Shown here in pieces: positions 44,398 to 56,133 of a DNA stretch of 64,000 nt (position 1 is the stretch's first letter; each line of letters begins with the position of its first letter). The stretch comes from Bradyrhizobium sp. Its GTDB lineage: Bacteria; Pseudomonadota; Alphaproteobacteria; Rhizobiales; Xanthobacteraceae. The notes beneath the pieces are model-generated. The model was not told the origin of the DNA and searched no databases. It saw nothing but the letters and a program-made list of their open reading frames with translations. The stretch spans positions 1,054,001 through 1,118,000 of the forward strand of contig NZ_JACRMG010000009.1 in assembly GCF_016219575.1 (NCBI RefSeq). The letters are read 5' to 3'. Both the position numbers and the translations under genes were made by a program.

Positions 44398-45464
44398 CAC
44401 TCCTTCCCCTCGCCCTTCGGATCGGCCGAGCCGTCGCGCACCAGGCGCTCGACCGCGACGATCTCCCGGAACCACTGCTTGGTCGGCTTGGCGAAATGAC
44501 CGCCCCAACGCCCGTTGGGGGGAATATCATCCTTCACCGCGCTCATCGCCGTGACCTGGGCTCCGTCGCCGATCTTCAAGTGGTTGTTGATCCCCACCTT
44601 GGCGCCAAGCGCCACGTTGTCGCCAATCGTCAGGCTGCCGGCGAGCCCGATCTGGGCCGCGAGCAGGCAATGCCTGCCGATGGTCACATTGTGGCCGATC
44701 TGGACTTGATTGTCGATTTTGGTGCCCTCGCCGATCACAGTGTCACGCAGGCTGCCGCGATCGATGGTGGTGCCTGCGCCGACCTCGACGTCGTTCTGGA
44801 TCAGGACGCGGCCGGTCTGCGGCACCTTCAGATGCCCCTCGGGACCGAAAAAGATGAAGCCGTAGCCGTCCTGCCCGATGCTGCAGCCGGGATGGATCAG
44901 CACGTTGTTGCCGATCAGGGCGGCCTGGACGGCCGAGTGCGGGCCGACATTGCAGTCGCGGCCGATCTTCACGCCGGGGCCGATCACGGCGGCCGCTCCG
45001 ATCACGGTGCCCGTGCCGATCTCGACGCCGGGCCCGATCACCGCCAGCGGGTCGACCACGACGCCGTCTTCCAGGCGCGCCGTAGGATCGATGATCGCCG
45101 ACGATGCGATGCCCTCATTGCCGACCCAGGATTGCGGGCGCAGCGTATCGCCGTGCCATTGCCGCGCGATCCTGACGAATGCGCGGAACGGCTGGGCGGC
45201 CTTCAGCACCGCGACATGGGCCGGCACGCGTGCGGCAAAGCGGTCGCTGACGAGGCAGGCACCGGCCTTGGTGGCCGCGAGCTGGTCGGCATATTTGAGG
45301 TTATCGAAGAACGTCAGATGTCTGGGACCTGCTTCGTCGAGCGAAGCCAGCCCCCTGATCTCCAGGCCGCCATGCGCAGGGTCGGCAAGCGTCGCCTTCG
45401 CCAGCTCGGCGACTTCCGCCAGCGTGGTCGGAGAAGGTTTTTGGAAGAATGTCGGCTGCGCCAT
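44397..45464 (-). CDS. lpxD: UDP-3-O-acylglucosamine N-acyltransferase
   Basis: Third step of lipid A synthesis. 355 residues: an N-terminal uridine-binding domain (residues 1-100, with [20 protein letters not shown]), then left-handed beta-helix repeats ([20 protein letters not shown] onward), the catalytic histidine in [16 protein letters not shown], and a C-terminal helix. First gene of the coupled lpx chain; 129 bases separate it from bamA. Confidence 0.96.
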   Translation of the reverse strand: MAQPTFFQKPSPTTLAEVAELAKATLADPAHGGLEIRGLASLDEAGPRHLTFFDNLKYADQLAATKAGACLVSDRFAARVPAHVAVLKAAQPFRAFVRIARQWHGDTLRPQSWVGNEGIASSAIIDPTARLEDGVVVDPLAVIGPGVEIGTGTVIGAAAVIGPGVKIGRDCNVGPHSAVQAALIGNNVLIHPGCSIGQDGYGFIFFGPEGHLKVPQTGRVLIQNDVEVGAGTTIDRGSLRDTVIGEGTKIDNQVQIGHNVTIGRHCLLAAQIGLAGSLTIGDNVALGAKVGINNHLKIGDGAQVTAMSAVKDDIPPNGRWGGHFAKPTKQWFREIVAVERLVRDGSADPKGEGKE

Positions 45465-45593
45465 ATCACCCGTCGCGGTCCGGCAAAATGGCCGTCCCAG
45501 AGCCCCGCTCCCGGGGCTTTAGAGCCCGCGTCCCGGCCGCGGTTACCTGGCACGCCCGCTTGCGCGGGCGTACCCAATCACACCAAAGTCCTC

Positions 45594-48164
45594 TTAGAAA
45601 GACGTACCGCCGCCGAACTTGAACTGCTGCACGCGGTCGAACTGACCCTTGGAGAGCGGCACGGCATAGTCGAAACGCAGCGGGCCGAACGGCGAGGCCC
45701 AGATCAAGCCCACGCCGACCGAGCTGCGGACGACCCGGCTGTCGTCATAGACCAGTCCGGTACAGGTGCCGGGATTGGCAGGCAATACGCCCGGCAGGGT
45801 CGGACGGATGCAGTTCGAATTCTGCGGCGTCGTAACTTCACCGGTGTAAGTCCAGGTCGTCGGCCCCTGATAGTCATACAAGCCGCCGGCGTCGGCATAG
45901 ACCGAGCCCTTCAAGCCAACTTCCTTGGGCAGGAACCAGAACGGCATCTGCAATTCCAACGAGGCGCCCCAGTATTTGGTGCCGCCAAGCGCGTCATTCG
46001 AGGTGAACGGATTGATCGAGCGCGGGCCGATGCCGTTCGGCGCAAAGCCGCGCACGAGGTTCGGTCCCATCTGGAAGTGGTCGAGCATGCGCAGGTCGGA
46101 GCCAACCTTGGTGAGCACGCCGCCCTGCAGATGGATCAATCCGACGATATCGGAGACCAGCGGGGTGTAATACTTCAGGTCGCCCACGGTCTTCAGATAG
46201 GTGACGTCGCCGCCGATGCCGGCGAAGTCCTGCCGCAAGTCGATCAGCAGGCCGTCGGTCGGATTCTTGTTGTTGTCGAGCGTGTTGTAATTCAGCGAGT
46301 AGCCGACCGCCGAGGTCAACACCTTGCCGCTCTGCAGCTCCTTGCGCACCGGCAGCGAGGCTTCGCCGTCGAAGTAGCACCACAGGCCCATGCCTCCCGA
46401 GGCGTCCGTGACGCCATTAACCGTTCCGTTTGGCCATTGGCCGACCGAGTTCACGAAAGCCGGAGTCGGGTTGAACGCCATCGTTGGGTTATTGACGTCG
46501 TTGTTACAATTCTGCAGCGCGGACGGTAGCTGGATTTGCTGCTGGTAGATCGAGTAACGCAGCTGCAGAGCCAAATCCTCGCGCAGGCTGAAGCCGAGGC
46601 GCGGGCTGAAGCCGAACGTCTTGGTTCCATACGAGATGTAGCTGTTGGCCAATTGCTGGCGCTGGTAGAGGTCGAGACCGAGCGCCACGCGGTAGTCGAG
46701 CAGATAAGGCTCGACGAATGACAGCGTGTAGCCGCGCGCGTACTGGCCGTAGGTCACCGCCGCCTTGGCGTAGAGGCCTCGCCCCAGGAAGTTGCGCTCG
46801 GAGATGCTGACCTCGGCAAGCGCGCCGTCGGTCGTGGAATAGCCGCCTGACACCGAGAAGTCGCCGGTAGACTTCTCTTCGAGGTCGACGATCAGGATCA
46901 CGCGGTCGCTCGACGAGCCGGGCTCGGTGACGATTCTCACGCTCTTGAAGAAATCGAGGTTCTTCAGGCGTCGCTCGGCACGATCCACCAGCGCGCGGTT
47001 GTAGGCGTCGCCTTCGGACAGATCGAACTCGCGGCGGATCACGTAGTCGCGGGTGCGGGTGTTGCCGCGGATGTTGATGCGCTCGATGTAGGTGCGCGGG
47101 CCTTCGTCGACCGCGAAGGTGATCGACACCGTATGCGCCTCGAAATTGCGGTCGCCGCGCGGACGCACCACTGCGAAGGCGTAGCCGCGGCGCGATGCCT
47201 CGATCTGCATTTCCTCGATCGACTTCTCGAGCGCCTCGGCGTTGTAGGTGCCGCCGACGTTGACGCGCGAATAGGTGCGCAGGACATTGGCGTCGAAATT
47301 CGCGATCGAGGAGACGTAGTTGACGGAAGCGACGCGATACTGCTGGCCTTCCTCGATCTTGAAGGTGACCAGAAAGCCCTTCTTCTCCGGATCGTACTCG
47401 GTCAGCGCAGCGACCACCTGCACGTCGGCATAGCCGTTCTTGAGGTAGAATCGGCGGATCAGGTCGCGGTCGGCCTCGACGCGGTCGGGATCGTAGACGT
47501 CGGCGCCGCCGAGGAAGCTGAGGAGATTGGACTCGCGCGTCTTGATGATGTCACGCAGGCGATAGGAGGAATAGGCGACGTTGCCCACGAACTCGATCGA
47601 GCGCACGCCGGTCTTGGAGCCCTCGACGATCGTGAAGACGAGGTCGACGCGGTTGTTCGGCTGCTCAATGACCTCGGGGTTGACGCGAACGTCGTAGCGG
47701 CCGGAACGGCGATAGATTTCGGCGATGCGCTGCGCGTCCGACTGCACCGTCGGGCGCGAGAACGTGCCGCGCGGCTTGGACTGGATTTCGGTCGAGAGCT
47801 GCTCGTCCTTGACCTTCTTGTTGCCCTCGAAGGCGATGCGGCCGATCACCGGGTTCTCCACCACGGTGACGATGATCCGGCCGCCCTGCGTATTGATGCG
47901 CACGTCGCGGAACAGGCCGGTTTCGATCAATGCCTTGAGGCCGTCGTCGATCTGGGCCTGGCCGAGACGGCCGCCGGGACCGGGGCGGAAATAGGAGCGG
48001 ATGGTTTCGACCTCGACGCGGCGGTTACCCTCCACCACGATCGAGGCAACCGTCTGGGCGGCCGCTGGCGACGAGGCAAGCGTCATCAGCGTGGCGGCAA
48101 CCGGCACGGCGAACATGATCAGGGCGGCCAACACGCCCCCCCGTACTCGCATTCCAAACTTCAT
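45594..48164 (-). CDS. bamA: Outer-membrane protein assembly factor BamA
   Basis: Central Omp85 subunit of the machine that folds beta-barrel proteins into the outer membrane. 856 residues: signal peptide (to about 36, SSPAAAQT), five POTRA domains (IVVEGNRRVEVETIRSYFRP is the first), and a 16-strand barrel ending KFGGGTSF with a C-terminal phenylalanine. A VRGFAPNGIGPR segment is the VRGF motif of lid loop 6. Placed between rseP and lpxD as in other alphaproteobacteria; no skp gene follows. Confidence 0.97.
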   Translation of the reverse strand: MKFGMRVRGGVLAALIMFAVPVAATLMTLASSPAAAQTVASIVVEGNRRVEVETIRSYFRPGPGGRLGQAQIDDGLKALIETGLFRDVRINTQGGRIIVTVVENPVIGRIAFEGNKKVKDEQLSTEIQSKPRGTFSRPTVQSDAQRIAEIYRRSGRYDVRVNPEVIEQPNNRVDLVFTIVEGSKTGVRSIEFVGNVAYSSYRLRDIIKTRESNLLSFLGGADVYDPDRVEADRDLIRRFYLKNGYADVQVVAALTEYDPEKKGFLVTFKIEEGQQYRVASVNYVSSIANFDANVLRTYSRVNVGGTYNAEALEKSIEEMQIEASRRGYAFAVVRPRGDRNFEAHTVSITFAVDEGPRTYIERINIRGNTRTRDYVIRREFDLSEGDAYNRALVDRAERRLKNLDFFKSVRIVTEPGSSSDRVILIVDLEEKSTGDFSVSGGYSTTDGALAEVSISERNFLGRGLYAKAAVTYGQYARGYTLSFVEPYLLDYRVALGLDLYQRQQLANSYISYGTKTFGFSPRLGFSLREDLALQLRYSIYQQQIQLPSALQNCNNDVNNPTMAFNPTPAFVNSVGQWPNGTVNGVTDASGGMGLWCYFDGEASLPVRKELQSGKVLTSAVGYSLNYNTLDNNKNPTDGLLIDLRQDFAGIGGDVTYLKTVGDLKYYTPLVSDIVGLIHLQGGVLTKVGSDLRMLDHFQMGPNLVRGFAPNGIGPRSINPFTSNDALGGTKYWGASLELQMPFWFLPKEVGLKGSVYADAGGLYDYQGPTTWTYTGEVTTPQNSNCIRPTLPGVLPANPGTCTGLVYDDSRVVRSSVGVGLIWASPFGPLRFDYAVPLSKGQFDRVQQFKFGGGTSF

Positions 48165-48366
48165 GCGCTAAGCGCCCTCGTCATTCCGGTACCGGCCCCA
48201 CGACCCCAAGGGACCGGCAGATTCCCAACCTGTTGCCCTGCTTGTAGCCAATTTTGCCGGAGGGGCAAACGCTCTGACGCAGCGCAATTCCATTTTCATT
48301 CCAACACGTTGCCCATTGGCAACGTCACAAAAAAGCCTTTTCTGGGTGCCCGCCGCGCGCGCCCCC

Positions 48367-49533
48367 TCATCCGAATAGATTCCGGAGGAAGGGAACCTGA
48401 TGGAAATCGTTGTAAAACGCGAAAACCATCAGCATCAGCACCAATACCAGGCCGACGCGGAAGCCGTATTCCTGCGCCCGGTCCGATAGCGGGCGGCCCC
48501 GCACCACCTCGGCGGCATAGAACAAAAGGTGCCCGCCATCCAGCAAGGGGACGGGAAACAGGTTCAGGAGCCCGATCGAGATCGACAGCACGGCGGCCAG
48601 ATGCAGCAGCGGGATGATCCCGAGCGTTGCGACCTGCCCGGAAATCTGGGCGATCCGAATCGGACCGCCGATCTGGTCGGCGCTGGCGCGGCCGCGGAAG
48701 ATGTTGGTGACGTAGGACAAGGTCTGGTCGATGACGAACCAGGTTTCCTTGACGCCGAGCCAGAGCGCGGTTGCCGGATCCACCCGCTCGGTCGTGGCCT
48801 CGCCCGCCGTGGTCTCCCGGGTCAGGCCCAGCACGCCGGTCTTGTGGACGTTGCCGAACGGATCCTTGGTTTCGCGCAGCTGCGGCGTTCCCGTGAGCTG
48901 GACGCTGCCAGTGCCGCGCTTGACGGTGAAGGTCAGCTTTTCGCCGGCGCGCATGCTGACATAACGCTGCATCTCGACGAAGCTTGCGATCGGCTTGGCA
49001 TCGATCGCTGTCACGACGTCGCCGGGTTGGAAGCCGGCCGCCGCCGCGGCGCTGCCGACCTCGACCTTGTCGACGCGCGCACTCGTGCTCGGCTTGCCGA
49101 AGAAGGTGAACAGGCAGGTGAAGATCACGATCGCGAGCAGGAAGTTCGCAAACGGACCGGCCGCGACGATCGCCGCGCGCGGTCCGACTTTCTTGTGATG
49201 GAAGCTCCCCTCGCGCTCTTCCGCCGTCATGCCGGCAAGCGTTTCGGTCGATGGCGTCGAAGCCTCGGAGTCGTCGCCGAAGAATTTGACATAGCCGCCG
49301 AGCGGGATGGCGGAGACCTTCCAGCGCGTACCGTGGCGGTCATTGAAACCGAACAGTTCCGGCCCGAAGCCGAGCGAGAACGTTAACACTTTCACGCCGG
49401 CCCAGCGCGCGACCAGGAAATGGCCGAGCTCATGGAAGAACACGACGATCGTGAGCACGAACAGGAAGGGGACGATGTAGCCGATGAGCCCATGGCTCAA
49501 CATATTGAAACTGTTCAGAAAAAGATCAAACAT
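48367..49533 (-). CDS. rseP: Site-2 intramembrane metalloprotease RseP
   Basis: Cleaves membrane anti-sigma factors and remnant signal peptides. 388 residues: HELGH zinc motif in VVFFHELGHFLVARW near residue 30, PDZ domain (VGSAAAAAGFQPGDVVTAID), and the second active-site block LLNLFPVPLLDGGHLLFYA. Start at MFDLFLNS has GAGGGGAAC upstream; an ATG 39 bases earlier is less likely. Confidence 0.96.
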   Translation of the reverse strand: MFDLFLNSFNMLSHGLIGYIVPFLFVLTIVVFFHELGHFLVARWAGVKVLTFSLGFGPELFGFNDRHGTRWKVSAIPLGGYVKFFGDDSEASTPSTETLAGMTAEEREGSFHHKKVGPRAAIVAAGPFANFLLAIVIFTCLFTFFGKPSTSARVDKVEVGSAAAAAGFQPGDVVTAIDAKPIASFVEMQRYVSMRAGEKLTFTVKRGTGSVQLTGTPQLRETKDPFGNVHKTGVLGLTRETTAGEATTERVDPATALWLGVKETWFVIDQTLSYVTNIFRGRASADQIGGPIRIAQISGQVATLGIIPLLHLAAVLSISIGLLNLFPVPLLDGGHLLFYAAEVVRGRPLSDRAQEYGFRVGLVLVLMLMVFAFYNDFHQVPFLRNLFG

Positions 49534-49576
49534 CAAGTTCCCCTCGACGAGGGCCAAAGGCCCCGTCCCCAACCCT

Positions 49577-50800
49577 CTAGGATGCCTTTAAGGCAATTTG
49601 AGGCAATAGGGAGGCGGCCTTATTTCTCGCAACATGGTCAACGGAAATCGCATCATCCGCCGACGTCAGCGGTGACCGGTTCCCGCCGCGAATCCAGTCG
49701 TTCAGCGTCGCCTCGACGAGGCGCGCGATGCCGCCGAACCTGATTTGGCCAGCGACGAAAGCGGAGACCGCAATCTCGTTGGCCGCGTTGTAGACGGTAG
49801 TCGCACCGCGCCCGGTTCGCAGCGCTTCATAGGCAAGGCGCAACGCCGGGAAGCGCTCGAAATCGGGCGCCTCGAAGGTGAGCTGGCCGATCTTCGCAAG
49901 ATCGAGTTTTGCCGAAGGTCCGACGATGCGGTCGGGCCAGCCGAGGCAATGCGCAATGGGAATGCGCATGTCCGGCGTGCCGAGCTGCGCGACCACGGAG
50001 CGGTCGGAGAATTCGACCATGCCGTGGATGATCGACTGCGGATGCACCAGCACGTCGATCTCGTCCGGCGTCAACGCGAACAGATAGGAAGCCTCGATCA
50101 CTTCGAGCCCCTTGTTCATCATCGATGCGGAATCGATGGTGATCTTCCTGCCCATGCTCCAGTTCGGATGCTTCAGCGCCTGCTCGAGCGTCGCCTGCTC
50201 GATGTCGGCGGGCGCCCAGGTGCGGAACGGACCGCCGGATGCGGTGATGATGACCCGCATCAGTTCTTCGCGGTTGCCGGAAGAGAGCGCCTGGAACAGC
50301 GCGTTGTGCTCGGAATCCGCAGGCAGGATGCAGGCGCCGGCTTTCGCGGCGCGCTGCATGAAAAAATCGCCGGCGCAAACCAAGCATTCCTTGTTGGCGA
50401 GCGCAACGGCTGCGCCGCGATCGACGGCGGCAAGCGCGGGCTTCAGTCCGGCCGCGCCGCTCACCGCCGCCATCACCCAATCCGCCGGCCGTGCGGCGGC
50501 CTCGATGATGGCGCTCTCGCCTGCCCCGCATTCGGTGCGGGTGCCGGCCAGCGCATCCTTCAATTCGCCGAGACGCGCGGGATCGGCAATCGCGGCAAAG
50601 CGCGCGCCGAACTCCCTCGCAAGTTTTGCAAGCGCCTCGACATTGCTGTTGGCGGTCAGCGCCTCGACGCGATAGCGATCACGGGCGCCGCGCAGGAGGT
50701 CCATCGTGCTGTCGCCGATGGAACCGGTGGCGCCGAGCACCGTCACGCTGCGCGCGGCGCTGGCAGCGGCCTTGTTGTTACGCAGGGGTACAGCGCTCAT
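49577..50800 (-). CDS. dxr: 1-deoxy-D-xylulose-5-phosphate reductoisomerase
   Basis: First committed step of the MEP isoprenoid pathway. 407 residues: NADPH-binding [45 protein letters not shown] with metal-binding acids, SGGPFRTW and [19 protein letters not shown]. Start at [12 protein letters not shown]. It supplies isoprenoids for undecaprenol made by the nearby uppS. Confidence 0.96.
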   Translation of the reverse strand: MSAVPLRNNKAAASAARSVTVLGATGSIGDSTMDLLRGARDRYRVEALTANSNVEALAKLAREFGARFAAIADPARLGELKDALAGTRTECGAGESAIIEAAARPADWVMAAVSGAAGLKPALAAVDRGAAVALANKECLVCAGDFFMQRAAKAGACILPADSEHNALFQALSSGNREELMRVIITASGGPFRTWAPADIEQATLEQALKHPNWSMGRKITIDSASMMNKGLEVIEASYLFALTPDEIDVLVHPQSIIHGMVEFSDRSVVAQLGTPDMRIPIAHCLGWPDRIVGPSAKLDLAKIGQLTFEAPDFERFPALRLAYEALRTGRGATTVYNAANEIAVSAFVAGQIRFGGIARLVEATLNDWIRGGNRSPLTSADDAISVDHVARNKAASLLPQIALKAS

Positions 50801-50804
50801 AGCC

Positions 50805-51653
50805 TCACCAAACCATAAGACCGCGGCCGACGCCATCGGCACCGCCCCGCAGGAAACCCAAAATCGCCGCCGCCACGACGGCTGCGACAAACCCGTCCAG
50901 GCGATCCAGCAGCCCGCCATGGCCGGGAATGATGTGGCTCGAATCCTTGACGCCGAAACGCCGCTTTACCGCGGATTCGAAGAGGTCGCCAAGTTGGGAA
51001 ATCACAGACAGAAACGCCCCTAAAGCCAACAGGGGCGCGGCTTTTCCGGCGCCGGCGGCGGCAAATGCCCCGCCCACGGCGAGGCTGCCGAAGAAGCCGC
51101 CGATGGCGCCCGCCCAGGTCTTTTTCGGGCTGACCTTGGGCCACAGCTTTGGGCCGCCAATGCCGCGGCCGGCAAAATAGCCGCCGATATCGGCCGCCCA
51201 GACCACCAAGAGGACGAAGAACAACGCGGCGAAGCCGCTCGCCGTATCCTGGCGCACCAGCACCGAGCCAGTCTCCGCGGCGGCGGCATAGAGAAATCCG
51301 GTCGCCGACCAGTTGCGACGCTCCGGCGACAGCAACGCGACGGCAACGAGGCCGACAGCGAGCACGATCAGCGCGGCATCGAGCCGTCCGGCGACCAAGC
51401 AGATACCAGCAATGGCCAAAGCGGCGACGCCGGGCACCGTCGCGCGCATCTGGCGCGCAAGGCCGACGATCGCAAGCCATTCCACATAGAGCCCGATCGC
51501 GGCGAGCGTGACCAGCAGCGCCCACAGCCATCCGCCGGCCCAGGCGATGGCAATCGCCGCCGGCGCCAGCACCACGGCTGCGAGCACCCGCATCAGAAGA
51601 TTGCGCGACCCCTGCTCGGCTGGTGCCGCAGGCGCGGCATCGCCCTCGGTCAC
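50805..51653 (-). CDS. cdsA: Phosphatidate cytidylyltransferase
   Basis: Makes CDP-diacylglycerol for phospholipid synthesis at the inner membrane. 282 residues, mostly membrane helices, ending with the family signature [20 protein letters not shown] followed by [12 protein letters not shown] start overlaps the uppS stop (GTGA). Preceded by uppS and followed by dxr, the common order. Confidence 0.95.
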   Translation of the reverse strand: MTEGDAAPAAPAEQGSRNLLMRVLAAVVLAPAAIAIAWAGGWLWALLVTLAAIGLYVEWLAIVGLARQMRATVPGVAALAIAGICLVAGRLDAALIVLAVGLVAVALLSPERRNWSATGFLYAAAAETGSVLVRQDTASGFAALFFVLLVVWAADIGGYFAGRGIGGPKLWPKVSPKKTWAGAIGGFFGSLAVGGAFAAAGAGKAAPLLALGAFLSVISQLGDLFESAVKRRFGVKDSSHIIPGHGGLLDRLDGFVAAVVAAAILGFLRGGADGVGRGLMVW

Positions 51654-52408
51654 GAGCCAGTTTTCGCAACGAGGCCGCCGAAACGGCGCTCGCGGCGCGC
51701 GTATTCGGCGATGGCGCTTTCCAGCGCGGCCTTGTCGAAATCAGGCCAGTGGATCGGCACGAACACCAGCTCGCTATAGGCAGCCTGCCACATCAGGAAG
51801 TTCGACAGCCGCTGCTCGCCGCTGGTGCGGATGATCAGATCGGGATCCGGAATATCGGGCGCATCGAGATACTGGCCGAGCGTATCGGCGTCGATCGATG
51901 CGGGATCGCGCTTGCCCTCCGCGGCCTCGCGGGCCAGCCGCTGCGCGGCCTTGGCGATTTCCTGGCGCGAACCGTAGTTGAAGGCGACGACGAGATTGAG
52001 GCGCGTGTTGTCGCGCGTCAGTTCCTCGGCCTCGTTGAGCAGCGCGCAAATGTCGGGCTCGAGCCCTTCGCGCTCACCGATCACGCGTACCCGCACGCCG
52101 TCGCGATGCAGCGTCGCCAGGTCATTGCGGATGAAACGGCGAAGCAGGCCGAAGAGATCGCCGATCTCGGTGGCCGGACGCGACCAGTTCTCGGAAGAGA
52201 AGGAGAAGATCGTGAGATAGACGATGCCGAGTTCGTGCGCGGCGCGCACCACGCGGCGCAGCGCCTCGACGCCGCGGCGATGGCCTTCCGCCCGCGGCAG
52301 GCCGCGCGCGGCCGCCCAGCGCCCGTTCCCGTCCATGATGATCGCGACATGGAGGGGATAGCCGGAGCGATCCGGTCCATCGGTTGCGGGGGCGGCGGCG
52401 TTCGTCAT
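51650..52408 (-). CDS. uppS: Undecaprenyl diphosphate synthase
   Basis: cis-Prenyltransferase making the C55 lipid carrier for peptidoglycan. 252 residues: [13 protein letters not shown] with the catalytic aspartate, [26 protein letters not shown] and [20 protein letters not shown]. Start at [10 protein letters not shown]. Ends inside the cdsA start. Confidence 0.96.
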   Translation of the reverse strand: MTNAAAPATDGPDRSGYPLHVAIIMDGNGRWAAARGLPRAEGHRRGVEALRRVVRAAHELGIVYLTIFSFSSENWSRPATEIGDLFGLLRRFIRNDLATLHRDGVRVRVIGEREGLEPDICALLNEAEELTRDNTRLNLVVAFNYGSRQEIAKAAQRLAREAAEGKRDPASIDADTLGQYLDAPDIPDPDLIIRTSGEQRLSNFLMWQAAYSELVFVPIHWPDFDKAALESAIAEYARRERRFGGLVAKTGS

Positions 52409-52418
52409 CGCTCCATAC

Positions 52419-52982
52419 CTAAACCGTGAGGATTTCCTTTTCCTTAGCCGCCAGCAACGCGTCGATCTCGGAAATCGTGCCGTCGGTCGCTTTCTGCACG
52501 TCGTGGGAGAGACGTTCCTGGTCGTCCTCGGAGATTTCGTGATTCTTTTCGAGCTTCTTGACGATATCGAGTCCGTCCCGGCGAACGTGGCGAACCGCCA
52601 CGCGTGCCGCCTCGGCATATTTGTGCGCGACCTTCACCAGCTCCTTGCGGCGATCGGCGTTGAGTTCGGGGACGCGCAGCCGCAGCACCTGGCCTTCGGT
52701 TGCGGGAGACAGGCCAAGGTTTGAATCCACGATCGCTTTTTCAACCGCCTTGACCAGGGATTTGTCCCAGACCTGCACAGAAAGCAGGCGCGGCTCGGGC
52801 ACGCTGATGGTCGCGACCTGGTTGAGCGGCATGTGACTGCCATAGGCGTCGACCTGGACCGGCTCCAGCATGGACGCAGCCGCGCGTCCCGTGCGCAAGC
52901 CGCCCAGTTCATGCTTGAGCGCCTGGGTGGCGCCTTGCATGCGGCGCTTCAATTCGTTGATGTCGAAACCAGGTGTGGGCAT
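52419..52982 (-). CDS. frr: Ribosome recycling factor
   Basis: Splits post-termination ribosomes together with EF-G. 187 residues, the normal size: [40 protein letters not shown], then LTEERR-equivalent [20 protein letters not shown] and KEKEILTV at the end. Lies between pyrH and uppS as in most bacteria. Confidence 0.97.
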   Translation of the reverse strand: MPTPGFDINELKRRMQGATQALKHELGGLRTGRAAASMLEPVQVDAYGSHMPLNQVATISVPEPRLLSVQVWDKSLVKAVEKAIVDSNLGLSPATEGQVLRLRVPELNADRRKELVKVAHKYAEAARVAVRHVRRDGLDIVKKLEKNHEISEDDQERLSHDVQKATDGTISEIDALLAAKEKEILTV

Positions 52983-53044
52983 AAGCCTCTCCCTCTTCAC
53001 AGAATTTGCCGTCGCCCGGTTGCGGGGGTCGACGGCAGCCGCCG

Positions 53045-53761
53045 TTAGCCAGCGACAATCGTGCCGTGGCCGGCGCCACGCAGAATTGCGCCGATCGAAC
53101 CCGGTTCGGCGATCGAGAACACGATGATAGGCAGCGACGTCTCCCGGGCAAGCGCGAATGCGGTTGCATCCATCACCTTGTAGCCACCCTCGATCGCCTG
53201 TGAATGGGTCAGGCGGTCGAAACGCCTGGCCGCCGGGTCTTTCTTGGGATCGGCGCTGTAGACGCCGTCGACATTGGTGGCCTTGAGCACCGCATGGGCG
53301 CCGATTTCGGCCGCCCGGAGCACGGCGGTGGTGTCGGTCGTGAAGAAGGGATTGCCGGTGCCGCCGCCGAGCAGCACGATGCGGCCTTCCGCCAGGTATT
53401 TGTGCGCCGCACTGCGGGTGAACAGCTCGGAAATCTCGGGCATCACGAAGGCCGACAGCGTCCGCGCCGGCGTACCCTTGCGCTCGATAGCGGCCTCGAG
53501 CGCGAGGCAATTCATCATGGTGGCCAGCATGCCCATGGTGTCGCCGGTCGGGCGCGACACGCCGCGGGAGGAGACTTCCACGCCGCGGACGATATTGCCG
53601 CCGCCGACCACGACCGCAACTTCCGTGCCGAGCTTCTGGGCCGCGATCACCTCGCCGGCGATCCGGTCGACGGTCGGCTGGTCGATGCCAAAGGAGTTCG
53701 AGCCTGCGAGATACTCGCCCGAAAGCTTGACCACGACGCGACGATAGACCGGCTCAGCCAT
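53045..53761 (-). CDS. pyrH: UMP kinase
   Basis: Phosphorylates UMP to UDP. 238 residues of the amino-acid-kinase fold: [46 protein letters not shown] and [18 protein letters not shown]. Start at [10 protein letters not shown]. Confidence 0.96.
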   Translation of the reverse strand: MAEPVYRRVVVKLSGEYLAGSNSFGIDQPTVDRIAGEVIAAQKLGTEVAVVVGGGNIVRGVEVSSRGVSRPTGDTMGMLATMMNCLALEAAIERKGTPARTLSAFVMPEISELFTRSAAHKYLAEGRIVLLGGGTGNPFFTTDTTAVLRAAEIGAHAVLKATNVDGVYSADPKKDPAARRFDRLTHSQAIEGGYKVMDATAFALARETSLPIIVFSIAEPGSIGAILRGAGHGTIVAG

Positions 53762-53837
53762 TAGCGTATCGCTTTCTTCTCCCGCGCAGGTCCGCCCTCC
53801 CGGCGCGGCTGCGCCGGGAAAAGGCGCCGGCCGGCGG

Positions 53838-54761
53838 TTACTTCTTGCCGCTGGCTGCCGCGACTTCGGCCGCGAAATCGGATTCCTGCTTCTCGATTCC
53901 CTCGCCGAGAGCATAGCGCACAAAGCCGGCAATCTTCACGGGTCCGCCGACCTTGCCCTCAGCTTCCTTCACCGCCTGCGCCACCGATTTGCCGGTGTCG
54001 TGGATGAAGGCCTGCTCGAGCAGGCAGACTTCCTTGTAGTAAGTCTTGAGGCCGGACTCGACGATCTTCTCGATCACGTTCTCGGGCTTGCCCTGCTGGC
54101 GGTACTTGTCGGCCAGCACGTCCTTTTCGCGCTTGACCAGCTCAGGATCGAGCCCGGCCGGATCCAGCGCCTGCGGATTGGCAGCCGCGACATGCATCGC
54201 GAGCTGACGGCCGAGCGCCGCAAGCTCGTCGGCCTTGCCGGCGGATTCCAGCGCGACGAGCACGCCCATCTTGCCGGCGCCCTCGATCACCGCACCGTGG
54301 ACGTAGCTCGACACCACGCCCTGGCCGACTTCGAGCGAAGCGGCGCGGCGCAGCGACATGTTCTCCCCGATGGTGGCGATGGCGTCGGAAATCGCGGTCT
54401 CCACGGTGACGCTGCCGACCTTGGCGGCCTTGATCTTCTCGACATCGGTGCCGGCGTCGAGCGCGACCTGGGCGATCATCTTGACGAGACCCTGGAACTG
54501 GCCGTTGCGGGCGACGAAATCGGTCTCCGAATTGACCTCGACAACCACGCCCTTGTTGCCCTTGGTCAGCGCACCGATCAGGCCTTCGGCCGCGACGCGG
54601 CCGGCCTTCTTGGCGGCCTTGGAAAGACCCTTCTTGCGCAGCCAGTCCTGGGCCGCCGTCATGTCGCCGGCGGTCTCGGTGAGCGCCGCCTTGCAGTCCA
54701 TCATGCCCGCGCCGGTGGACTCGCGGAGATCCTTGACCATCGCAGCAGTGATCGTAGTCAT
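53838..54761 (-). CDS. tsf: Elongation factor Ts
   Basis: Guanine-nucleotide exchange factor for EF-Tu. 307 residues: N-terminal UBA-like [20 protein letters not shown], then [15 protein letters not shown] and the coiled-coil and C-terminal modules. Cotranscribed behind rpsB (135-base gap), the universal pair. Confidence 0.97.
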   Translation of the reverse strand: MTTITAAMVKDLRESTGAGMMDCKAALTETAGDMTAAQDWLRKKGLSKAAKKAGRVAAEGLIGALTKGNKGVVVEVNSETDFVARNGQFQGLVKMIAQVALDAGTDVEKIKAAKVGSVTVETAISDAIATIGENMSLRRAASLEVGQGVVSSYVHGAVIEGAGKMGVLVALESAGKADELAALGRQLAMHVAAANPQALDPAGLDPELVKREKDVLADKYRQQGKPENVIEKIVESGLKTYYKEVCLLEQAFIHDTGKSVAQAVKEAEGKVGGPVKIAGFVRYALGEGIEKQESDFAAEVAAASGKK

Positions 54762-54896
54762 TGCTAAACGTCCTTCTTGCCTGTCAGGGCGGTTGCCGCG
54801 CGGCCCAAGACCTCGCCAGCATGCGCCGCAGGGAATGCGTCAGTTGAGAAACGAAGCGGCGGCCGGGAGGCCCGGCCACACGTTGAGACCGTCGAA

Positions 54897-55889
54897 TTAT
54901 TCCGCTTCCGCGGTGAGCGCCTTGGCCTTGGCGACCCAGGCATCGGCGCGGCTGGAAAGCCCGACTTCTTCGCCGATCTTGTGCGCGGTGTCGTGATCGA
55001 GCTCGGCGAGCTGCCAGTAGTGGAAGATGCCGAGGTCGTTGAACTTCTTCTCGATCGCGCCGGACACGCCGGGCAGCTTCTTGAGATCGTCGGCAGGTCC
55101 GCGCGGACCGGCCAGGCCCTGGAAGCCGGAAGCGGCCGCCGGGATTTCCTCCTGCACGGGCTTGGCTGCGGCACCGACGTCGATGCCGGCATCGCCTTGC
55201 GCACGCGAAATGCCGTCGATGACCGCGCGGGCCACCAGATCGCAATACAGCGAGATGGCGCGGCCGGCGTCGTCATTGCCCGGCACCACATAGGTGATGC
55301 CCTTGGGATCGGAATTGGTGTCGACGATGGCGGCAACGGGGATATTGAGCCGCTGCGCTTCCTGGATCGCGATGTCTTCCTTGTTGGTATCGATCACGAA
55401 GATCATGTCGGGCAGGCCGCCCATGTCCTTGATGCCGCCGAGCGAACGGTCGAGCTTGTCGCGCTCGCGCTGCAGGGTCAGCCGCTCCTTTTTGGTGTAG
55501 GAGCTGGCTTCGCCCGAAGCGAGCACTTCATCGAGGTGACGCAGGCGCTTGATAGAGCCCGAGATGGTGCGCCAGTTGGTCAGCGTGCCGCCGAGCCAGC
55601 GCGAATTGACGAAATACTGCGCCGAGCGCTTCGCCGCTTCGGCCACGCCGTCCTGCGCCTGCCGCTTGGTGCCGACGAACAGCACGCGGCCGCCCTTGGC
55701 CACGGTGTCGCTGACGGCCTGCAGCGCACGGTGCAGCATCGGCACGGTCTGCGCGAGGTCGATGATGTGGATGTTGTTGCGGGCGCCGAAAATGTACTCG
55801 GACATTTTCGGATTCCAGCGGTGGGATTGGTGGCCGAAATGCACGCCAGCTTCGAGCAGCTGACGCATGGTGAATTCAGGTAGCGCCAT
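54897..55889 (-). CDS. rpsB: 30S ribosomal protein S2 with C-terminal extension
   Basis: 330 residues: a normal S2 body ([74 protein letters not shown]) plus about 80 extra residues. The extension has a Pro/Ala linker and a helix-hairpin-helix-like unit ([20 protein letters not shown]) as seen in rhizobial S2 proteins. First gene of rpsB-tsf. Confidence 0.97.
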   Translation of the reverse strand: MALPEFTMRQLLEAGVHFGHQSHRWNPKMSEYIFGARNNIHIIDLAQTVPMLHRALQAVSDTVAKGGRVLFVGTKRQAQDGVAEAAKRSAQYFVNSRWLGGTLTNWRTISGSIKRLRHLDEVLASGEASSYTKKERLTLQRERDKLDRSLGGIKDMGGLPDMIFVIDTNKEDIAIQEAQRLNIPVAAIVDTNSDPKGITYVVPGNDDAGRAISLYCDLVARAVIDGISRAQGDAGIDVGAAAKPVQEEIPAAASGFQGLAGPRGPADDLKKLPGVSGAIEKKFNDLGIFHYWQLAELDHDTAHKIGEEVGLSSRADAWVAKAKALTAEAE

Positions 55890-56001
55890 AGTGATAGTTC
55901 TCCGGTTGGTTCCTCCGGAAACGTGTGAGCAAACGAGCCTTGTCGGCCCGGCTGCCACCGGACGGCCTTGATGAGCCATGTTTCCGTGTGAGATGGCGCG
56001 C

Positions 56002-56029
56002 TATATAGCGCGATTTCGGCCAGAAGCAA
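56002..56029 (-). promoter_or_regulatory. Probable rpsB-tsf promoter
   Basis: On the minus strand TTGCTT (56,029-56,024), a 16-base spacer and TATATA (56,007-56,002) form a sigma70-type promoter about 110 bases before rpsB. The minus-10 lies in a 16-base palindrome, CGCGCTATATAGCGCG (55,997-56,012). Confidence 0.45.
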
Positions 56030-56133
56030 GGAAAATGGGCCGGATTTGGGAGCCGATCCGGCCTCTGCGGCAGCCAAAACGGCTTTTTTGATCCCTGGAG
56101 GGGCCCCTACCGGCCTTCCCAAGCCCCGTTCCG